The position numbers and the translations under genes are program-made. From Martelella mediterranea (GTDB taxonomy: Bacteria > Pseudomonadota > Alphaproteobacteria > Rhizobiales > Rhizobiaceae), in contig NZ_JAINWJ010000039.1 in NCBI RefSeq assembly GCF_021021415.1, positions 1 to 64,000 on the forward strand: a DNA stretch of 64,000 bases. The letters run 5' to 3'. This document shows positions 33,661 through 42,948 of the stretch, in pieces; the first letter of the stretch is position 1, and every line of letters begins with the position of its first letter. Below the pieces are notes generated by a model, which was not told where the DNA came from, made no database searches, and was given only the letters and a program-made list of their open reading frames with translations.

Positions 33661-34704
33661 ATGAAAGTCTCATTATTTCACGCAATAGCTGTGGCCGCGA
33701 CCATGGCGATACTGCCGATGCAGGCAGGCGCTCAGGAGTTGTCCGGCAAGAAAATCGGCATCGCCGCGCGCGAAATCACGAATGACTACAACCGCGACAT
33801 CATTGCCGGCGCGCGCGAAGTGCTCGAGGGGGCCGGCGCGGAAATCGTCGTGACCGACGGCGGCGGCGATCCGCGCCAGCACAACGAAAACATCGAGAAC
33901 CTGGTCAATTCCGGCGTTGCCGGTATCATCGTGCAGCTCGGTGATGCCCAACAGCTCGCACCCGTCGTCGCCAAGGCAAACGACGCCGGTATCCCGGTCG
34001 TCACCACCTCGGTTGGCGCCACCACCGCCGGCGCGCTGGCGGATGTTGGCGGCGACGACGCATTGATGTCAGCGATGATGAGCCGCGCTCTGCTGTCGAG
34101 CATCGACTACAAAGGCGACGTTTATGTATTCTGGGTTCCGGGCGCGCCGCTTCTGGAAACCCGAAAGCGCGTTCTCGAGGCGGTTGCCGCGGACTATCCT
34201 CAGGTGACCCTGCACGAGGTCCCGACCGAGCATTCCGTTGCCCGCGTCCAGACGCAGATGGAAGACCTGCTGACCGCCAACCCGGCTCCCGGCAGCATCG
34301 CCGCGGTCTGGGGCGCGTACGACCTTCTGACCTCCGGCGCCGTTGAAGCGATCCGCCGCAACGGTCGCACCGAGATCAAGGCTGCGTCCATTGACGGCGA
34401 CCGGATCGGCTTCCAGATGCTGCTCGATGAAAACAGCCCGTTTGTGGCCACCGTCGTTCAGGACGTGCCGACCATCGGCAGCACGGCGGCCGAGGTGCTG
34501 GTTGAAAAGCTCGGCGGCGCCGAGGAATTTCCGTCCGCGCTTTACACCGATGCTTGGCTGGCCGTACATGGCAATGGCGTTGCCGCCGCTGAGAAGCGCT
34601 GGGGTCCGCAGATATGGGACGAACTCGGCATGGACAAAGCCGACGTCGAAGCCCGTTATCCCCAGGACAAGGATCTGGTGGTCATTCAGCCCATCCTCCC
34701 CTGA
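33661..34704 (+). CDS. CUT2-type sugar ABC transporter, periplasmic binding protein
   Basis: RbsB/LsrB-like binding protein of 347 aa from the ATG at 33661 (GGAGCC upstream). An earlier ATG at 33589 lies within the operator. The signal peptide is HAIAVAATMAILPMQAGA, cleaved near QELSG. The mature start KKIGIAAREITNDYNRDII and the NLVNSGVAGIIVQLGD strand are typical of Peripla_BP_4. It is the first gene of module D. The ligand is unknown. Confidence 0.9.
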   Translation: MKVSLFHAIAVAATMAILPMQAGAQELSGKKIGIAAREITNDYNRDIIAGAREVLEGAGAEIVVTDGGGDPRQHNENIENLVNSGVAGIIVQLGDAQQLAPVVAKANDAGIPVVTTSVGATTAGALADVGGDDALMSAMMSRALLSSIDYKGDVYVFWVPGAPLLETRKRVLEAVAADYPQVTLHEVPTEHSVARVQTQMEDLLTANPAPGSIAAVWGAYDLLTSGAVEAIRRNGRTEIKAASIDGDRIGFQMLLDENSPFVATVVQDVPTIGSTAAEVLVEKLGGAEEFPSALYTDAWLAVHGNGVAAAEKRWGPQIWDELGMDKADVEARYPQDKDLVVIQPILP

Positions 34705-34725
34705 CCGCATCTCCCGCGTGTCAGC

Positions 34726-34757
34726 GGACCGGCGCCGTCTCTGTGCGGCGCCGGTCC
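34726..34757 (+). promoter_or_regulatory. 12-bp intercistronic stem-loop after the binding-protein gene
   Basis: GGACCGGCGCCG (34726-34737) pairs perfectly with CGGCGCCGGTCC (34746-34757) around an 8-base loop. It is followed by ACTTTCC, not a full U-tract. It lies between the binding-protein gene and the fused ATPase-permease gene. Confidence 0.75.
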
Positions 34758-34804
34758 ACTTTCCAAATCAGGGTCATCTCCGAGCGGGAAGACCTGACAA
34801 TCGT

Positions 34805-37354
34805 ATGGTTTCGCCGATGACTTTGCATCTCGATCAAGCCCCTTTGGCGCTGGAATGCCGGAATATCCGCAAGGAATTCCCGGGCGTCCTCGCCCTCTCG
34901 GATGTCTCCCTCCAGGTGCGCCGCGGCGAGATCCATGCGCTTCTTGGCCAGAACGGCGCCGGCAAGTCCACGCTCGTCAAGGTGCTGACCGGCGTCTACC
35001 AGCATGATGGCGGCGAGATTCTCGTCGAGGGCAAACCTGTCCGGATGTCGCGTGCTTCCGAGGCCGAGGCGAATGGCATCGTCATCGTTCACCAGGACCA
35101 GCAGCTCGTTGCCCAGTTCGACGTCACCCGGAACGTATTTCTCGGGATCGAACGCACCCGCGGCGCCGGTTTTCTGAACCTGCCGGAGATGCGGGCCGAA
35201 ACGGAAAAGGCGCTCGCAAAGGTTGGCGCGGCTTTCACGCCAGACACTCTGGTGCGCGACCTTTCCGTGGCACAGCGCGAGCAGGTAGCGATCGCCGCCG
35301 CGCTCGTGCGCGATCCTAAAATTCTCATCCTCGATGAACCCACCGCCTCGCTTTCAGAAGCCGAGGTGAATCTTCTGTTCGGCGTCATCCGCGGTCTGCG
35401 CGACGATGGCGTGACCATCGTCTACATTTCCCATTACCTCGATGAAGTGCTGGATCTGGTCGACCGGATGACTGTGCTGCGCGACGGCAGGCTGATTGCC
35501 ACGAAGGAGGTCGGAGAGACGTCGCGTCCGGACCTCATCAAGATGATGGTCGGTCGCGAGATCTCCCAGCTCTATCCGAAGGAAGACGTTGCGATCGGCG
35601 AAACAGCGCTGTCGATCAGGGACCTTGCGGTCGGCAATGCCGTACGCGGCGTTGATCTCGATATCCGCAGCGGAGAGATATTCGGCCTTGCTGGGCTGAT
35701 GGGCGCGGGTCGGTCAGAGCTTGCGCTGGCATTGATCGGCGCAATGAAGCGAACACGCGGAACGGTGACGCTCAACGGCAAACCATCGAACCCGTCAAGC
35801 CCGAAGGCAGCCAAGAACGAAGGCTACGCGCTCATTCCCGAAGATCGCCGGCATGATGGTCTGATCGGCGAATTGTCGATGCGCGAAAACATGACACTGC
35901 CCAACATCTCGAAATGGGCGACATTTGGGCTCCTCAATCTCGGCCGCGAGAAAGCAGATGCGCAGCAGCTTCAGCGTGACCTCGCGATCCAGCCGCCGAA
36001 CATCGCGACCACGACCAAAAACCTGTCAGGCGGCAACCAGCAGAAGGTCGTCATCGGCCGATGGCTGCCGGGCAATGCCGAGGTTTTCATTTTCGACGAA
36101 CCGACGACCGGGGTCGATGTCGGTTCCAAGGTGGAAATCTACCGCCAGATGACGGCCCTGGCGCGGCGCGGGGCCGTCGTGATCCTGATTTCCTCGGATT
36201 TTGAGGAAATCGTCGGCATGTGCGATCGCGCCGCCGTCATGCAGAAAGGCAGGATCAACGCCGTTCTCGAACGCGACGAACTCGATGTCGCCACAGTGCT
36301 CTTTCACGCTTCCGGCGCGGATGGGGATGCCGAAAATTCCTCCACCGGACACAAGGCCGCCCCGCCTGCCGAAGTGGAAATGCGCGAACATCACGAGAGC
36401 GGCCTCGGCCGTTTCTTCGCCCGCTGGGGATCGTTGTTCGGCATGGCGGTCGCCATCGCGGTGATTGCGTTTCTCTCACCCCAGTTTCTCAATCCGGGCA
36501 ACATCTTTGATGTGCTCAAGCAGGGGTCGGTGCTGGCCTTTATCGCTCTCGGCTTGACGCTGGTGTTGATCGCCGGCGGGCTCGATGTGTCCGCCGGCGC
36601 GATCAGTCAGTTCAGCTCCAATGTCGCTGCCGGCCTGATCGTCGGTTCCGCGGGAACAGCAGTGGCGCTCGGGGCGGGCATCGCCATCGGTGCTGTTGTA
36701 GGACTGATAAATGCGGCGCTTGTGCTGATATTCGCGATGCCGCCCTTCGTGGCCACGCTCGGCATGATGTTCGTGACGATGGGCGCCACGCTTCTCTATA
36801 ACGGCGGACAGGCAATCACCCTGTCGAACGAGCCCGGCTTCTTCCTCCTTGGCCAGGGATATGTCGGGCCGGTTCCGGTGGTCTTCATTCTTCTCGTCGC
36901 CATCACCTTCGTGCTCCACATCTTCCTGTCACGCAGTCGCATGGGCCTCAGAATGTATGCGGTGGGACAGAATCTCGCCGCAGCCGAACTGCGCGGCATT
37001 CGCCAGCCGCGCTATGCGCTGGCTTCCTTTATCATCGGCGGCGCGGTTCTTGGTTTTGCGGGCGTCGTGCTGACCTCCTACAGTTATGGCGCCTCGGCGC
37101 TGGCCACCGGTATCGATTTTCTGATCAGCGCTCTGGCGGCGGCCTTCCTCGGTTCCACCCTGTCGCGCAGTGGTCAGCTCAATGTCACCGGCACTGTGGT
37201 GGCGGCAATGTTCCTTGCCTCGCTCTCGAACGGCCTGATCCTGATCGGCATCTCCAATCAGGTGTTGCCGGCCATTCAGGGAGCGGTGCTCATTCTGTCG
37301 ATCGCGATCGGCGTCATACGACGGCGCGAGATCGGCCAAGTGCTGCTGTTCTAG
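34805..37354 (+). CDS. fused CUT2 ATPase-permease
   Basis: One continuous 849-aa protein joins a double-domain RbsA-type ATPase (about residues 1-500) to a complete RbsC-type permease (about 530-849). ATPase motifs: LLGQNGAGKST, LSVAQREQVAIAAAL, LILDEPTAS, YISHYLDEV; second domain GLMGAGRSEL, LSGGNQQKVVIGR, FIFDEPTTGVDV. A charged linker of about 30 residues (DAENSSTGHKAAPPAEVE) leads to the first membrane helix (FGMAVAIAVIAFLSP). The permease part has GLTLVLIAGGLDVSAGA and the loop GQNLAAAELRGIRQPR. Start at 34805 or 34817; the open frame before this overlaps the binding-protein gene and the hairpin and is not used. A separate permease gene follows, so the channel may be heterodimeric. Confidence 0.9.
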   Translation: MVSPMTLHLDQAPLALECRNIRKEFPGVLALSDVSLQVRRGEIHALLGQNGAGKSTLVKVLTGVYQHDGGEILVEGKPVRMSRASEAEANGIVIVHQDQQLVAQFDVTRNVFLGIERTRGAGFLNLPEMRAETEKALAKVGAAFTPDTLVRDLSVAQREQVAIAAALVRDPKILILDEPTASLSEAEVNLLFGVIRGLRDDGVTIVYISHYLDEVLDLVDRMTVLRDGRLIATKEVGETSRPDLIKMMVGREISQLYPKEDVAIGETALSIRDLAVGNAVRGVDLDIRSGEIFGLAGLMGAGRSELALALIGAMKRTRGTVTLNGKPSNPSSPKAAKNEGYALIPEDRRHDGLIGELSMRENMTLPNISKWATFGLLNLGREKADAQQLQRDLAIQPPNIATTTKNLSGGNQQKVVIGRWLPGNAEVFIFDEPTTGVDVGSKVEIYRQMTALARRGAVVILISSDFEEIVGMCDRAAVMQKGRINAVLERDELDVATVLFHASGADGDAENSSTGHKAAPPAEVEMREHHESGLGRFFARWGSLFGMAVAIAVIAFLSPQFLNPGNIFDVLKQGSVLAFIALGLTLVLIAGGLDVSAGAISQFSSNVAAGLIVGSAGTAVALGAGIAIGAVVGLINAALVLIFAMPPFVATLGMMFVTMGATLLYNGGQAITLSNEPGFFLLGQGYVGPVPVVFILLVAITFVLHIFLSRSRMGLRMYAVGQNLAAAELRGIRQPRYALASFIIGGAVLGFAGVVLTSYSYGASALATGIDFLISALAAAFLGSTLSRSGQLNVTGTVVAAMFLASLSNGLILIGISNQVLPAIQGAVLILSIAIGVIRRREIGQVLLF

Positions 37355-37366
37355 GAGGTCGGCGAG

Positions 37367-38350
37367 ATGAACCACGCATTGACACGAAAGTCGACCGGCG
37401 CAACCGTCGTCGGGTTTCTCCGAGACTACGGCGCGATCTTCGGCATGCTCGCCGTGCTCGCAATCTTCTACTATTTGCAGCCTGCGTTTCTGCATCCCAA
37501 CAATGTACTGAACGTGCTGCGGCAATCTGCCGTGCTGATCGCGATCGCGCTCGGCATGGCGATCGTCATGTCGATGCGCGGGGTTGATCTTTCCGCGGCC
37601 CAGATCGCCGATGCCGCCGGACTGATCGCGGCCATGTTGATCATCAGGGGCGAGCCGGCCTGGATGGCCTTTGTCATCCCGGTTGTGTTCGGTATCGTCG
37701 CCGGCGGGATCAACGGCATCCTCGCCGCCTATATCGGCGTACCGGCCATTATCGGCACACTCGGCATGATGTTCATCATCCGCTCCGGCGAACTCGTCCT
37801 CTCCAACGGTGCGGAACCGCAGATCCTGTTTTCGCTGCCGCGTGGACTGACCAAGGACTTCCTCTTTCTCGGCCAGGGAAGCATCGGTCCCGTTGCAACC
37901 CTGATCGTGCTGGCCGTCGTGCTCTTTTTCCTCGTCTGGGGGCTGATGTCGGTCACCAGCTTCTCGCGGCGGGCGAAGGCGATCGGCGCCAATGTGCGGG
38001 CCGCATATCTGGCAGGACTGTCCATTCGCTCGGTCTTCGCCCTCGGCTTCGTCGCCTCCGGCGCGCTTGCGGCCATCGGCGGCGTGGCGCTTGCCTCGCG
38101 CACCGGGGTTGCCATGCCGCGCGGGGCCGAGCCTTTCCTGCTTGATTCCTTCGCGGCGGTCTTCCTCGGAACGCTGTTTTCCCGGCAGGGCGGGATCAGC
38201 ATCCCAGGTACACTTATCGGCGCGCTGTTCATCGGATTTCTGGGCAATGGCCTGACGATCGTCGGCCTCGGCGCGCCCTACCGTTTCGCACTCAATGGCG
38301 GTTTCATCCTCCTCGCAATGGCGGTGGGCGGACTGAAGCGCCGGACATGA
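37367..38350 (+). CDS. CUT2 sugar ABC transporter permease, stand-alone
   Basis: RbsC-type permease of 327 aa starting 12 bases after the fused gene behind AGGAGG. It has NVLNVLRQSAVLIAIALGMAIVMSMRGVDLSAAQ (family N-terminal block, in which the usual ISVG is replaced by LSAA), the loop GANVRAAYLAGLSIRSV and a C-terminal ALNGGFILLAMAVGGLKRR. With the fused permease domain it probably forms an asymmetric membrane pore. Confidence 0.9.
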   Translation: MNHALTRKSTGATVVGFLRDYGAIFGMLAVLAIFYYLQPAFLHPNNVLNVLRQSAVLIAIALGMAIVMSMRGVDLSAAQIADAAGLIAAMLIIRGEPAWMAFVIPVVFGIVAGGINGILAAYIGVPAIIGTLGMMFIIRSGELVLSNGAEPQILFSLPRGLTKDFLFLGQGSIGPVATLIVLAVVLFFLVWGLMSVTSFSRRAKAIGANVRAAYLAGLSIRSVFALGFVASGALAAIGGVALASRTGVAMPRGAEPFLLDSFAAVFLGTLFSRQGGISIPGTLIGALFIGFLGNGLTIVGLGAPYRFALNGGFILLAMAVGGLKRRT

Positions 38351-38371
38351 ACTCAAAGAAGGAAACAGGTC

Positions 38372-39088
38372 ATGACGATTATCGATGCCCATAATCACGT
38401 CGGCACCATCAAGAAGGCGCATCAGTCCGGCGCCGACCTCGTTGCCAAACTCGACAAGGCCGGGGTGGAAAAGGCGGTGATGTTTCCGTTCGTGGAGGGT
38501 GATTTCTCCAACGAGCCGATCCGGGACGCTCACAGGGAATTTCCCGATCGCCTCATTCCATATTGCGCGGTCAACCCCTGGAACGACACCGCGGTCGACG
38601 ATGTGCGGCGCTGCGTGGAGACCTACGGCTTCAAGGGGCTGAAGCTTCACCCCACCATCGGCGGCTATCACCTTTCCGATCCGAAGCTTTGCGATCCGCT
38701 GTTTGCCGTTTGCGAGGGCTACGGCATTCCGATCGTCGTGCACGGCGCGAGCGACCTTTACAACTGCCCACCGGAATTCGCGCTGATGGCCGAGCGGTTT
38801 CCGAATGTCACGCTGATCATGGCGCATATGGGCTTCTTCTGGTCGGTCGATCAGGCGATCCGCTTTGCCATTCAGTATCCGAATCTCTATCTCGAGACCT
38901 CCCGGGCGCCGATCTTCGAGATCCAGACGGCCGTTCGCGAAGTCGGCGCCGACAAGGTCATCTGGGGCACGGATTCGCCTTTCGTGGATTACGCGTTCGA
39001 ATTCCAGAAAATGAGTAGCGCAACCGACGATGCTGATGCTTATAGTAAGATCGTGGGCGGTAATATCGCCCGTATTCTCAAGCTCTGA
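38372..39088 (+). CDS. amidohydrolase-family TIM-barrel hydrolase
   Basis: Amidohydrolase-2 type protein of 238 aa, ATG at 38372. The metal motif H-x-H lies in IIDAHNHVG (residues 6-8). Further His and Asp ligands are in GLKLHPTIGGY, IVVHGASD, LIMAHMG and GTDSPF. This group (PF04909) includes decarboxylases and lactonases acting on small carboxylic acids. It is small for the family (usually 270-330 aa) but keeps all metal positions. As the only enzyme of module D, it probably acts on the imported compound or its lactone. No specific reaction can be named. Confidence 0.8.
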   Translation: MTIIDAHNHVGTIKKAHQSGADLVAKLDKAGVEKAVMFPFVEGDFSNEPIRDAHREFPDRLIPYCAVNPWNDTAVDDVRRCVETYGFKGLKLHPTIGGYHLSDPKLCDPLFAVCEGYGIPIVVHGASDLYNCPPEFALMAERFPNVTLIMAHMGFFWSVDQAIRFAIQYPNLYLETSRAPIFEIQTAVREVGADKVIWGTDSPFVDYAFEFQKMSSATDDADAYSKIVGGNIARILKL

Positions 39089-39090
39089 CC

Positions 39091-40101
39091 GTGGGTACGG
39101 ATGAAATGAAAAAGCCGGTTCCGCGCAATCCGGTTGACAATCCCGACCGGCGCCTCGACCTTGCGGCGCGCGCGGCGTGGCTCTCCTATGAAAAGCAGCG
39201 CACGCAGGACCAGATCGCCAGGGAGATGCAGGTCTCCCGGCAGGTGGTCCAGCGTCTCATGGCGCTCGCGCATCGCGCGGGTCTGATTGAGTTCCGCCTG
39301 AAGCATGCGCTGACCGACTGCATCGAACTGGCCGAACGGCTGCGGGAGAAGCTTGACCTCAGCTATTGTGACGTGGCGCCCAACGAATCCGAGACGATCG
39401 AGGATCTCGCGACAGTCGGCAGTCTCGGTGCACACTATCTCGAAACCATCCTGCCGTCGAGCGAACCCTTCACGATTGGCGTAGGGAATGGCCGGACGAT
39501 GCGTGAACTGTCGCGTCGTATCGAGCGCCGCGACCTGCCGGAATGCCGCTGCGTTTCGCTGATGGGCAATCTGACCCGCGACGGCAAGGCCAACAATCAC
39601 GACGTGGTCAGTTGGATTGCCGAGGCACTGGGGGCGGAATGCTACCCGCGCCCGATGCCGATCATCACCAACACGGCCGAGGAACGCCGGGTGCTTCAGG
39701 CACAGCCAGGCTATCAGTCGATCAGCAGTCTTGTTGCCGAGGCGCAGGTGCTGATCATGGGGATGGGTTTTTTCGGCGCAAAGTCATCCCTTCTGGAGGA
39801 CGGCTTCATCACCGCCGAGGAAACACGGCAGGCGATCGAGGCAGGCGCTGTCGGCGAGTTTCTGGGCTTTGCCATCAACGTGGAGGGCGCGATCGTCGCC
39901 GCAGAATATCACGAGCGCCTGACATCATACCTCCCAAAGCCCGATCAACACCGCCCGGTCATCATCGTCGCCTCCGGCGCACAGCGCGCCGCCGCGATTG
40001 TCGCGGCGTTCAAAGGCCGGCTCGCCAACGGTTTGATCACCGATGAGAATACGGCCCGGATTCTTCTCGATGACGAACTGACGCAGAAAGGCAACCGGTA
40101 A
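39091..40101 (+). CDS. SorC-family sugar-binding transcriptional regulator
   Basis: Regulator of up to 336 aa. An N-terminal HTH (RTQDQIAREMQVSRQVVQRLM) is followed by a SorC/DeoR-type effector domain with FTIGVGNGRTM, VSLMGNL, a NTAEER segment and IIVASGAQRAAAI. Start is GTG at 39091, two bases after the hydrolase stop, or ATG at 39106. It ends the module D operon and probably binds the dyad at 33594-33624 that covers the operon promoter. Confidence 0.88.
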   Translation: MGTDEMKKPVPRNPVDNPDRRLDLAARAAWLSYEKQRTQDQIAREMQVSRQVVQRLMALAHRAGLIEFRLKHALTDCIELAERLREKLDLSYCDVAPNESETIEDLATVGSLGAHYLETILPSSEPFTIGVGNGRTMRELSRRIERRDLPECRCVSLMGNLTRDGKANNHDVVSWIAEALGAECYPRPMPIITNTAEERRVLQAQPGYQSISSLVAEAQVLIMGMGFFGAKSSLLEDGFITAEETRQAIEAGAVGEFLGFAINVEGAIVAAEYHERLTSYLPKPDQHRPVIIVASGAQRAAAIVAAFKGRLANGLITDENTARILLDDELTQKGNR

Positions 40102-40293
40102 CGATCTTGCGGGGTGATCAGTGCCGTGGCGGCAACATCGACATGCCGCGCGAAGTGCCTGGCATGAAGACCGGCGACCCGACGCTGGAAAACGATGCTC
40201 CACGCAGCCAAGGGTCTGCGCTGCGACAGCCGGCGCGCTGGACAAGGCCGGATTGCCGAGTGGTAACGATGGATAAGGGAATAAACCTTCCGG

Positions 40294-41259
40294 TCACGCT
40301 TCGACCGAAAGGGTTTCCAGAACGGCGCGGGCCACCGTTGCATGTGTGATCAGTGAGTTGACGATGCCGCCGCGGATGGCGGCGGCGATCGGTCCCGCCT
40401 TTTGTTCGCCGAAGGCGATGCATAACACATTCGGACATTTTGCAAGCTGGTCCAGCCCGGCAGCGATCGAGCGGTGCGACAACTCTGATTTCACCGACTG
40501 GCCGTTTCGATCAAAGGTCTGTCCGCAAATTTCGCCGACAGCGCCGCTTTCCGCCAGTTCCTGACGCTCTTCCTGCGATAGAATGCTCCACAGCGATGTC
40601 TGCCCCTCGCGCAAAGCGCCCAGCCCGACGATGGCGAGCGTGACGGCGGGAAAGAGAGCACTGACAACATGATAGTCCCGCTGGCGTCTGAGCGCATCGG
40701 CCGCGTCGCTATCGCTGGCGACGAGCGGCGCGTAGAAGGCGTGGCCGGGGCTGCCGGTCAGTTCCGCGATCCGACGCACCATCTCGACCGAGGTCTGGCC
40801 GTTTGCCACGCCGGGCCATGCCCCGCCGAGCTGGACCACTGCACGGGCGGAGAAGGGGCGTGCATGCCGGGTCATCGCCTCCGTGGCAAGGGTCGAGGCG
40901 ACACCCAGGATATCGTCTGGCCCGCTGATGTCGCAGAGCAGCTCCGCCGCCACCCGGCCCATGCTGTCAATACACATGTCCGTATCAAGGCCGGCGTCCT
41001 TGACGACGACGGCGTTTGCCAGGCCCATCCGCCGTTTCAGTATGGCACTCAACTCATAGTCGACCGCGTCGGCAGGGTGAATGAATTCGATCCTGACGAT
41101 GCCCTCGCGCAACGCCTTTTCAATCAAACGCGCGACGCGGAAGCGGCTGATCCCCAATTCCTTCGCGATGTCCGACTTGGCGATGCCGTCCAGGTAAAAG
41201 CGCTGCGCCGCCGCGGCGCAAAGAATACGGTCGGTAAAGCTGTCAACGTCTGCAGGCAT
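40294..41259 (-). CDS. SorC-family sugar-binding transcriptional regulator, second
   Basis: Regulator of 321 aa. The HTH (IAKSDIAKELGISRFRVARLIEKALREG, in two halves) occupies residues 25-53. The SorC effector domain has ILGVASTLATEAM, VQLGGAWPG, LAIVGLGALREG and VLCIAFGEQKAGPIAAAI. It converges on the SorC gene of module D but is divergent from the sulfatase gene across 174 bases containing CATATG-based dyads. It therefore most likely controls the sulfatase-transporter operon and itself. Confidence 0.88.
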   Translation of the reverse strand: MPADVDSFTDRILCAAAAQRFYLDGIAKSDIAKELGISRFRVARLIEKALREGIVRIEFIHPADAVDYELSAILKRRMGLANAVVVKDAGLDTDMCIDSMGRVAAELLCDISGPDDILGVASTLATEAMTRHARPFSARAVVQLGGAWPGVANGQTSVEMVRRIAELTGSPGHAFYAPLVASDSDAADALRRQRDYHVVSALFPAVTLAIVGLGALREGQTSLWSILSQEERQELAESGAVGEICGQTFDRNGQSVKSELSHRSIAAGLDQLAKCPNVLCIAFGEQKAGPIAAAIRGGIVNSLITHATVARAVLETLSVEA

Positions 41260-41282
41260 CGGTGTTAGCGTGTCCTTATGGC

Positions 41283-41299
41283 GCTCATATGAGCATATG
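41283..41299. promoter_or_regulatory. CATATG double palindrome near the SorC gene
   Basis: GCTCATATGAGC (41283-41294) is a perfect 12-bp palindrome, and a second CATATG follows at 41294-41299, ahead of the SorC start at 41259 on the minus strand. It shares its half-site GCTCATATG with the dyad at 41389-41420, so it is a probable autoregulatory site. Confidence 0.6.
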
Positions 41300-41388
41300 T
41301 GCGTTACAATACGTGGTTATTTCTGGATGGGAAGCCAGAAAATTCCGGAAATTATTCGATTTTTTCTTGACGCTAACGAAAATGGCAT

Positions 41389-41420
41389 GCTCATATGATT
41401 ATTAAAATGCACATATGAGC
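41389..41420. promoter_or_regulatory. 32-bp SorC-type operator before the sulfatase gene
   Basis: Arms GCTCATATG (41389-41397) and CATATGAGC (41412-41420) are separated by 14 AT-rich bases, and the last arm ends 13 bases before the sulfatase ATG. TTGACG at 41367-41372 could serve as -35 with the -10 inside the dyad, though spacing is not ideal. Confidence 0.7.
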
Positions 41421-41433
41421 GATATGAGAATTC

Positions 41434-42909
41434 ATGACTAATGGCGTGAAACGTCCGAATATTCTGGTTTTGATGACTGATCAGCAGCGTTTTGATGCGC
41501 TTGGCTGCGCGGGCAATCCGGCGATAAGCACGCCCAATCTCGACCGGCTTGCCGCCGAGGGGGCGATGTTCCGTTCCTGCTATGCGCAGAATCCGATTTG
41601 CAGCCCGTCACGGGCAAGCTTTGCGACCGGGCTTTACCCGCATGCCCACGGTCTGTGGGCCAATGGCGTCGAACTGCCCGAAGACCGGACGATGGTGTCA
41701 CGCTCACTGGCCGGGGCCGGCTATGATTGCGGTATGGCCGGAAAGCAGCACCTTGCGCCATGCGCCAATGGACCGGAGCCACGCCGGGAGGACGGCTATC
41801 GGGTCTATAAATGGTCACACGACCCGATTCACCGTTCCGCCGAAAACGCCTTTCACCGCTGGCTGGAGGACAATCATCCGGATATCTGGTCCCGGATCGG
41901 CGACACTTCGGGAGCTACGGCGGAGGCTGGCAATATTGCCAAGGGAGCAACGGCCGTCGATGTCCTGCCGGTGGAGGCTCACTACAGCCACTGGATTGCC
42001 GAGGAGGTCATCGCCTTCATCGGGGAACGTCGCGATGCTCCCTTCTATTTCATGGCAAATTTTTTCGACCCGCATCATCCTTTCGGCGCGCCTGCGCCTT
42101 TCCGCGCGCTCTACGATGCGAAAAATCTTCCGGGACCCGTTGGCGGACCGGAAGAGCTTGAAACCAAGCCGCTCGTGCAAAGCGAGTATCACCGGAAGTC
42201 CTATGGCGGACAAGCGCCGGGCTTTGCCGAATATACACCGGAGGAACTGCGCGAGGCACGGGCCGGGTATTTCGCGATGGTTTCCATGATCGACGCGGAA
42301 GTCGGCCGCATTCTGGAGGCGTTGGAGGCGTCGGGCCAACGCGAAAATACGATCGTGATCTTCAGCTCCGATCACGGTGAGATGCTGGGTGATCACGGCA
42401 TCATGCTGAAGGGGCCTATGCTTTATGACGCGCTGGTGCGCGTACCGCTGATCGTGAGATGGCCTGGCCAGATCGCGCCCGGCCAGAGGCGCGAGGAAAT
42501 CGTTCAACTGATCGATCTGACCGCGACATTGCTGGAGGCGGCTGGAGCCGGTGACGCGCAGCAGGTGCAGGGCGAAAGCCTGTTGCCGATGCTGTGCGGC
42601 GGCGATGCGACGGATTGGCGCGACTGGGCTCTGGCGGAATATCGCGACAGCGGGCACAGCGCAACGCCTCCCGTTTTCACGACCATGCTGCGCGAAAAAC
42701 ACATGAAGCTGGTTGTTTGGCATGGAGCGCCGACAACGCAGCGCCCGCGTGATGGCGAACTTTATGATTTGGGGCGTGATCCCACCGAACAAACAAATCT
42801 CTACAACGATCCCGCCTACAGGCTCGAGCGGGAGCGTATGAAGGACAGTCTGCTCGACGTTCTGGTCGCGACTGAATGGCCGCGTCCGGCGCGAAAAGCG
42901 CAATGGTGA
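41434..42909 (+). CDS. type I (formylglycine) sulfatase
   Basis: Sulfatase of 491 aa. The C-x-P-x-R motif is Cys56-Ser-Pro-Ser-Arg60 in NPICSPSRASFATGLYPH. Cys56 would be converted to formylglycine. Metal ligands are in LMTDQQR (Asp16, Gln17) and IFSSDHGEMLGDHG (Asp and His). There is no signal peptide, so it acts in the cytoplasm on an imported sulfate ester. It is the first gene of a four-gene operon with a PotD-type transporter, 39 bases ahead of the binding-protein gene. Choline sulfatase is a familiar cytoplasmic relative with amine-type uptake, but this protein lacks the CAPAR-type motif I associate with BetC. Substrate unknown. Confidence 0.9.
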   Translation: MTNGVKRPNILVLMTDQQRFDALGCAGNPAISTPNLDRLAAEGAMFRSCYAQNPICSPSRASFATGLYPHAHGLWANGVELPEDRTMVSRSLAGAGYDCGMAGKQHLAPCANGPEPRREDGYRVYKWSHDPIHRSAENAFHRWLEDNHPDIWSRIGDTSGATAEAGNIAKGATAVDVLPVEAHYSHWIAEEVIAFIGERRDAPFYFMANFFDPHHPFGAPAPFRALYDAKNLPGPVGGPEELETKPLVQSEYHRKSYGGQAPGFAEYTPEELREARAGYFAMVSMIDAEVGRILEALEASGQRENTIVIFSSDHGEMLGDHGIMLKGPMLYDALVRVPLIVRWPGQIAPGQRREEIVQLIDLTATLLEAAGAGDAQQVQGESLLPMLCGGDATDWRDWALAEYRDSGHSATPPVFTTMLREKHMKLVVWHGAPTTQRPRDGELYDLGRDPTEQTNLYNDPAYRLERERMKDSLLDVLVATEWPRPARKAQW

Positions 42910-42948
42910 CCTCGAGGGTCGCATCTTTTCAAACTGGAGGAGTGTATC

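Noticed and set aside
34343..34804. N-terminal extension of the fused ATPase-permease frame (154 codons)
   Set aside because: It overlaps the binding-protein gene in another frame, runs through the intercistronic hairpin and encodes Arg/Ser-rich sequence with no homology.
40250..40275. tRNA-like stretch GCCGAGTGGTAACG
   Set aside because: It resembles a D-loop by chance only. No acceptor stem, anticodon arm or T-loop can be folded around it.
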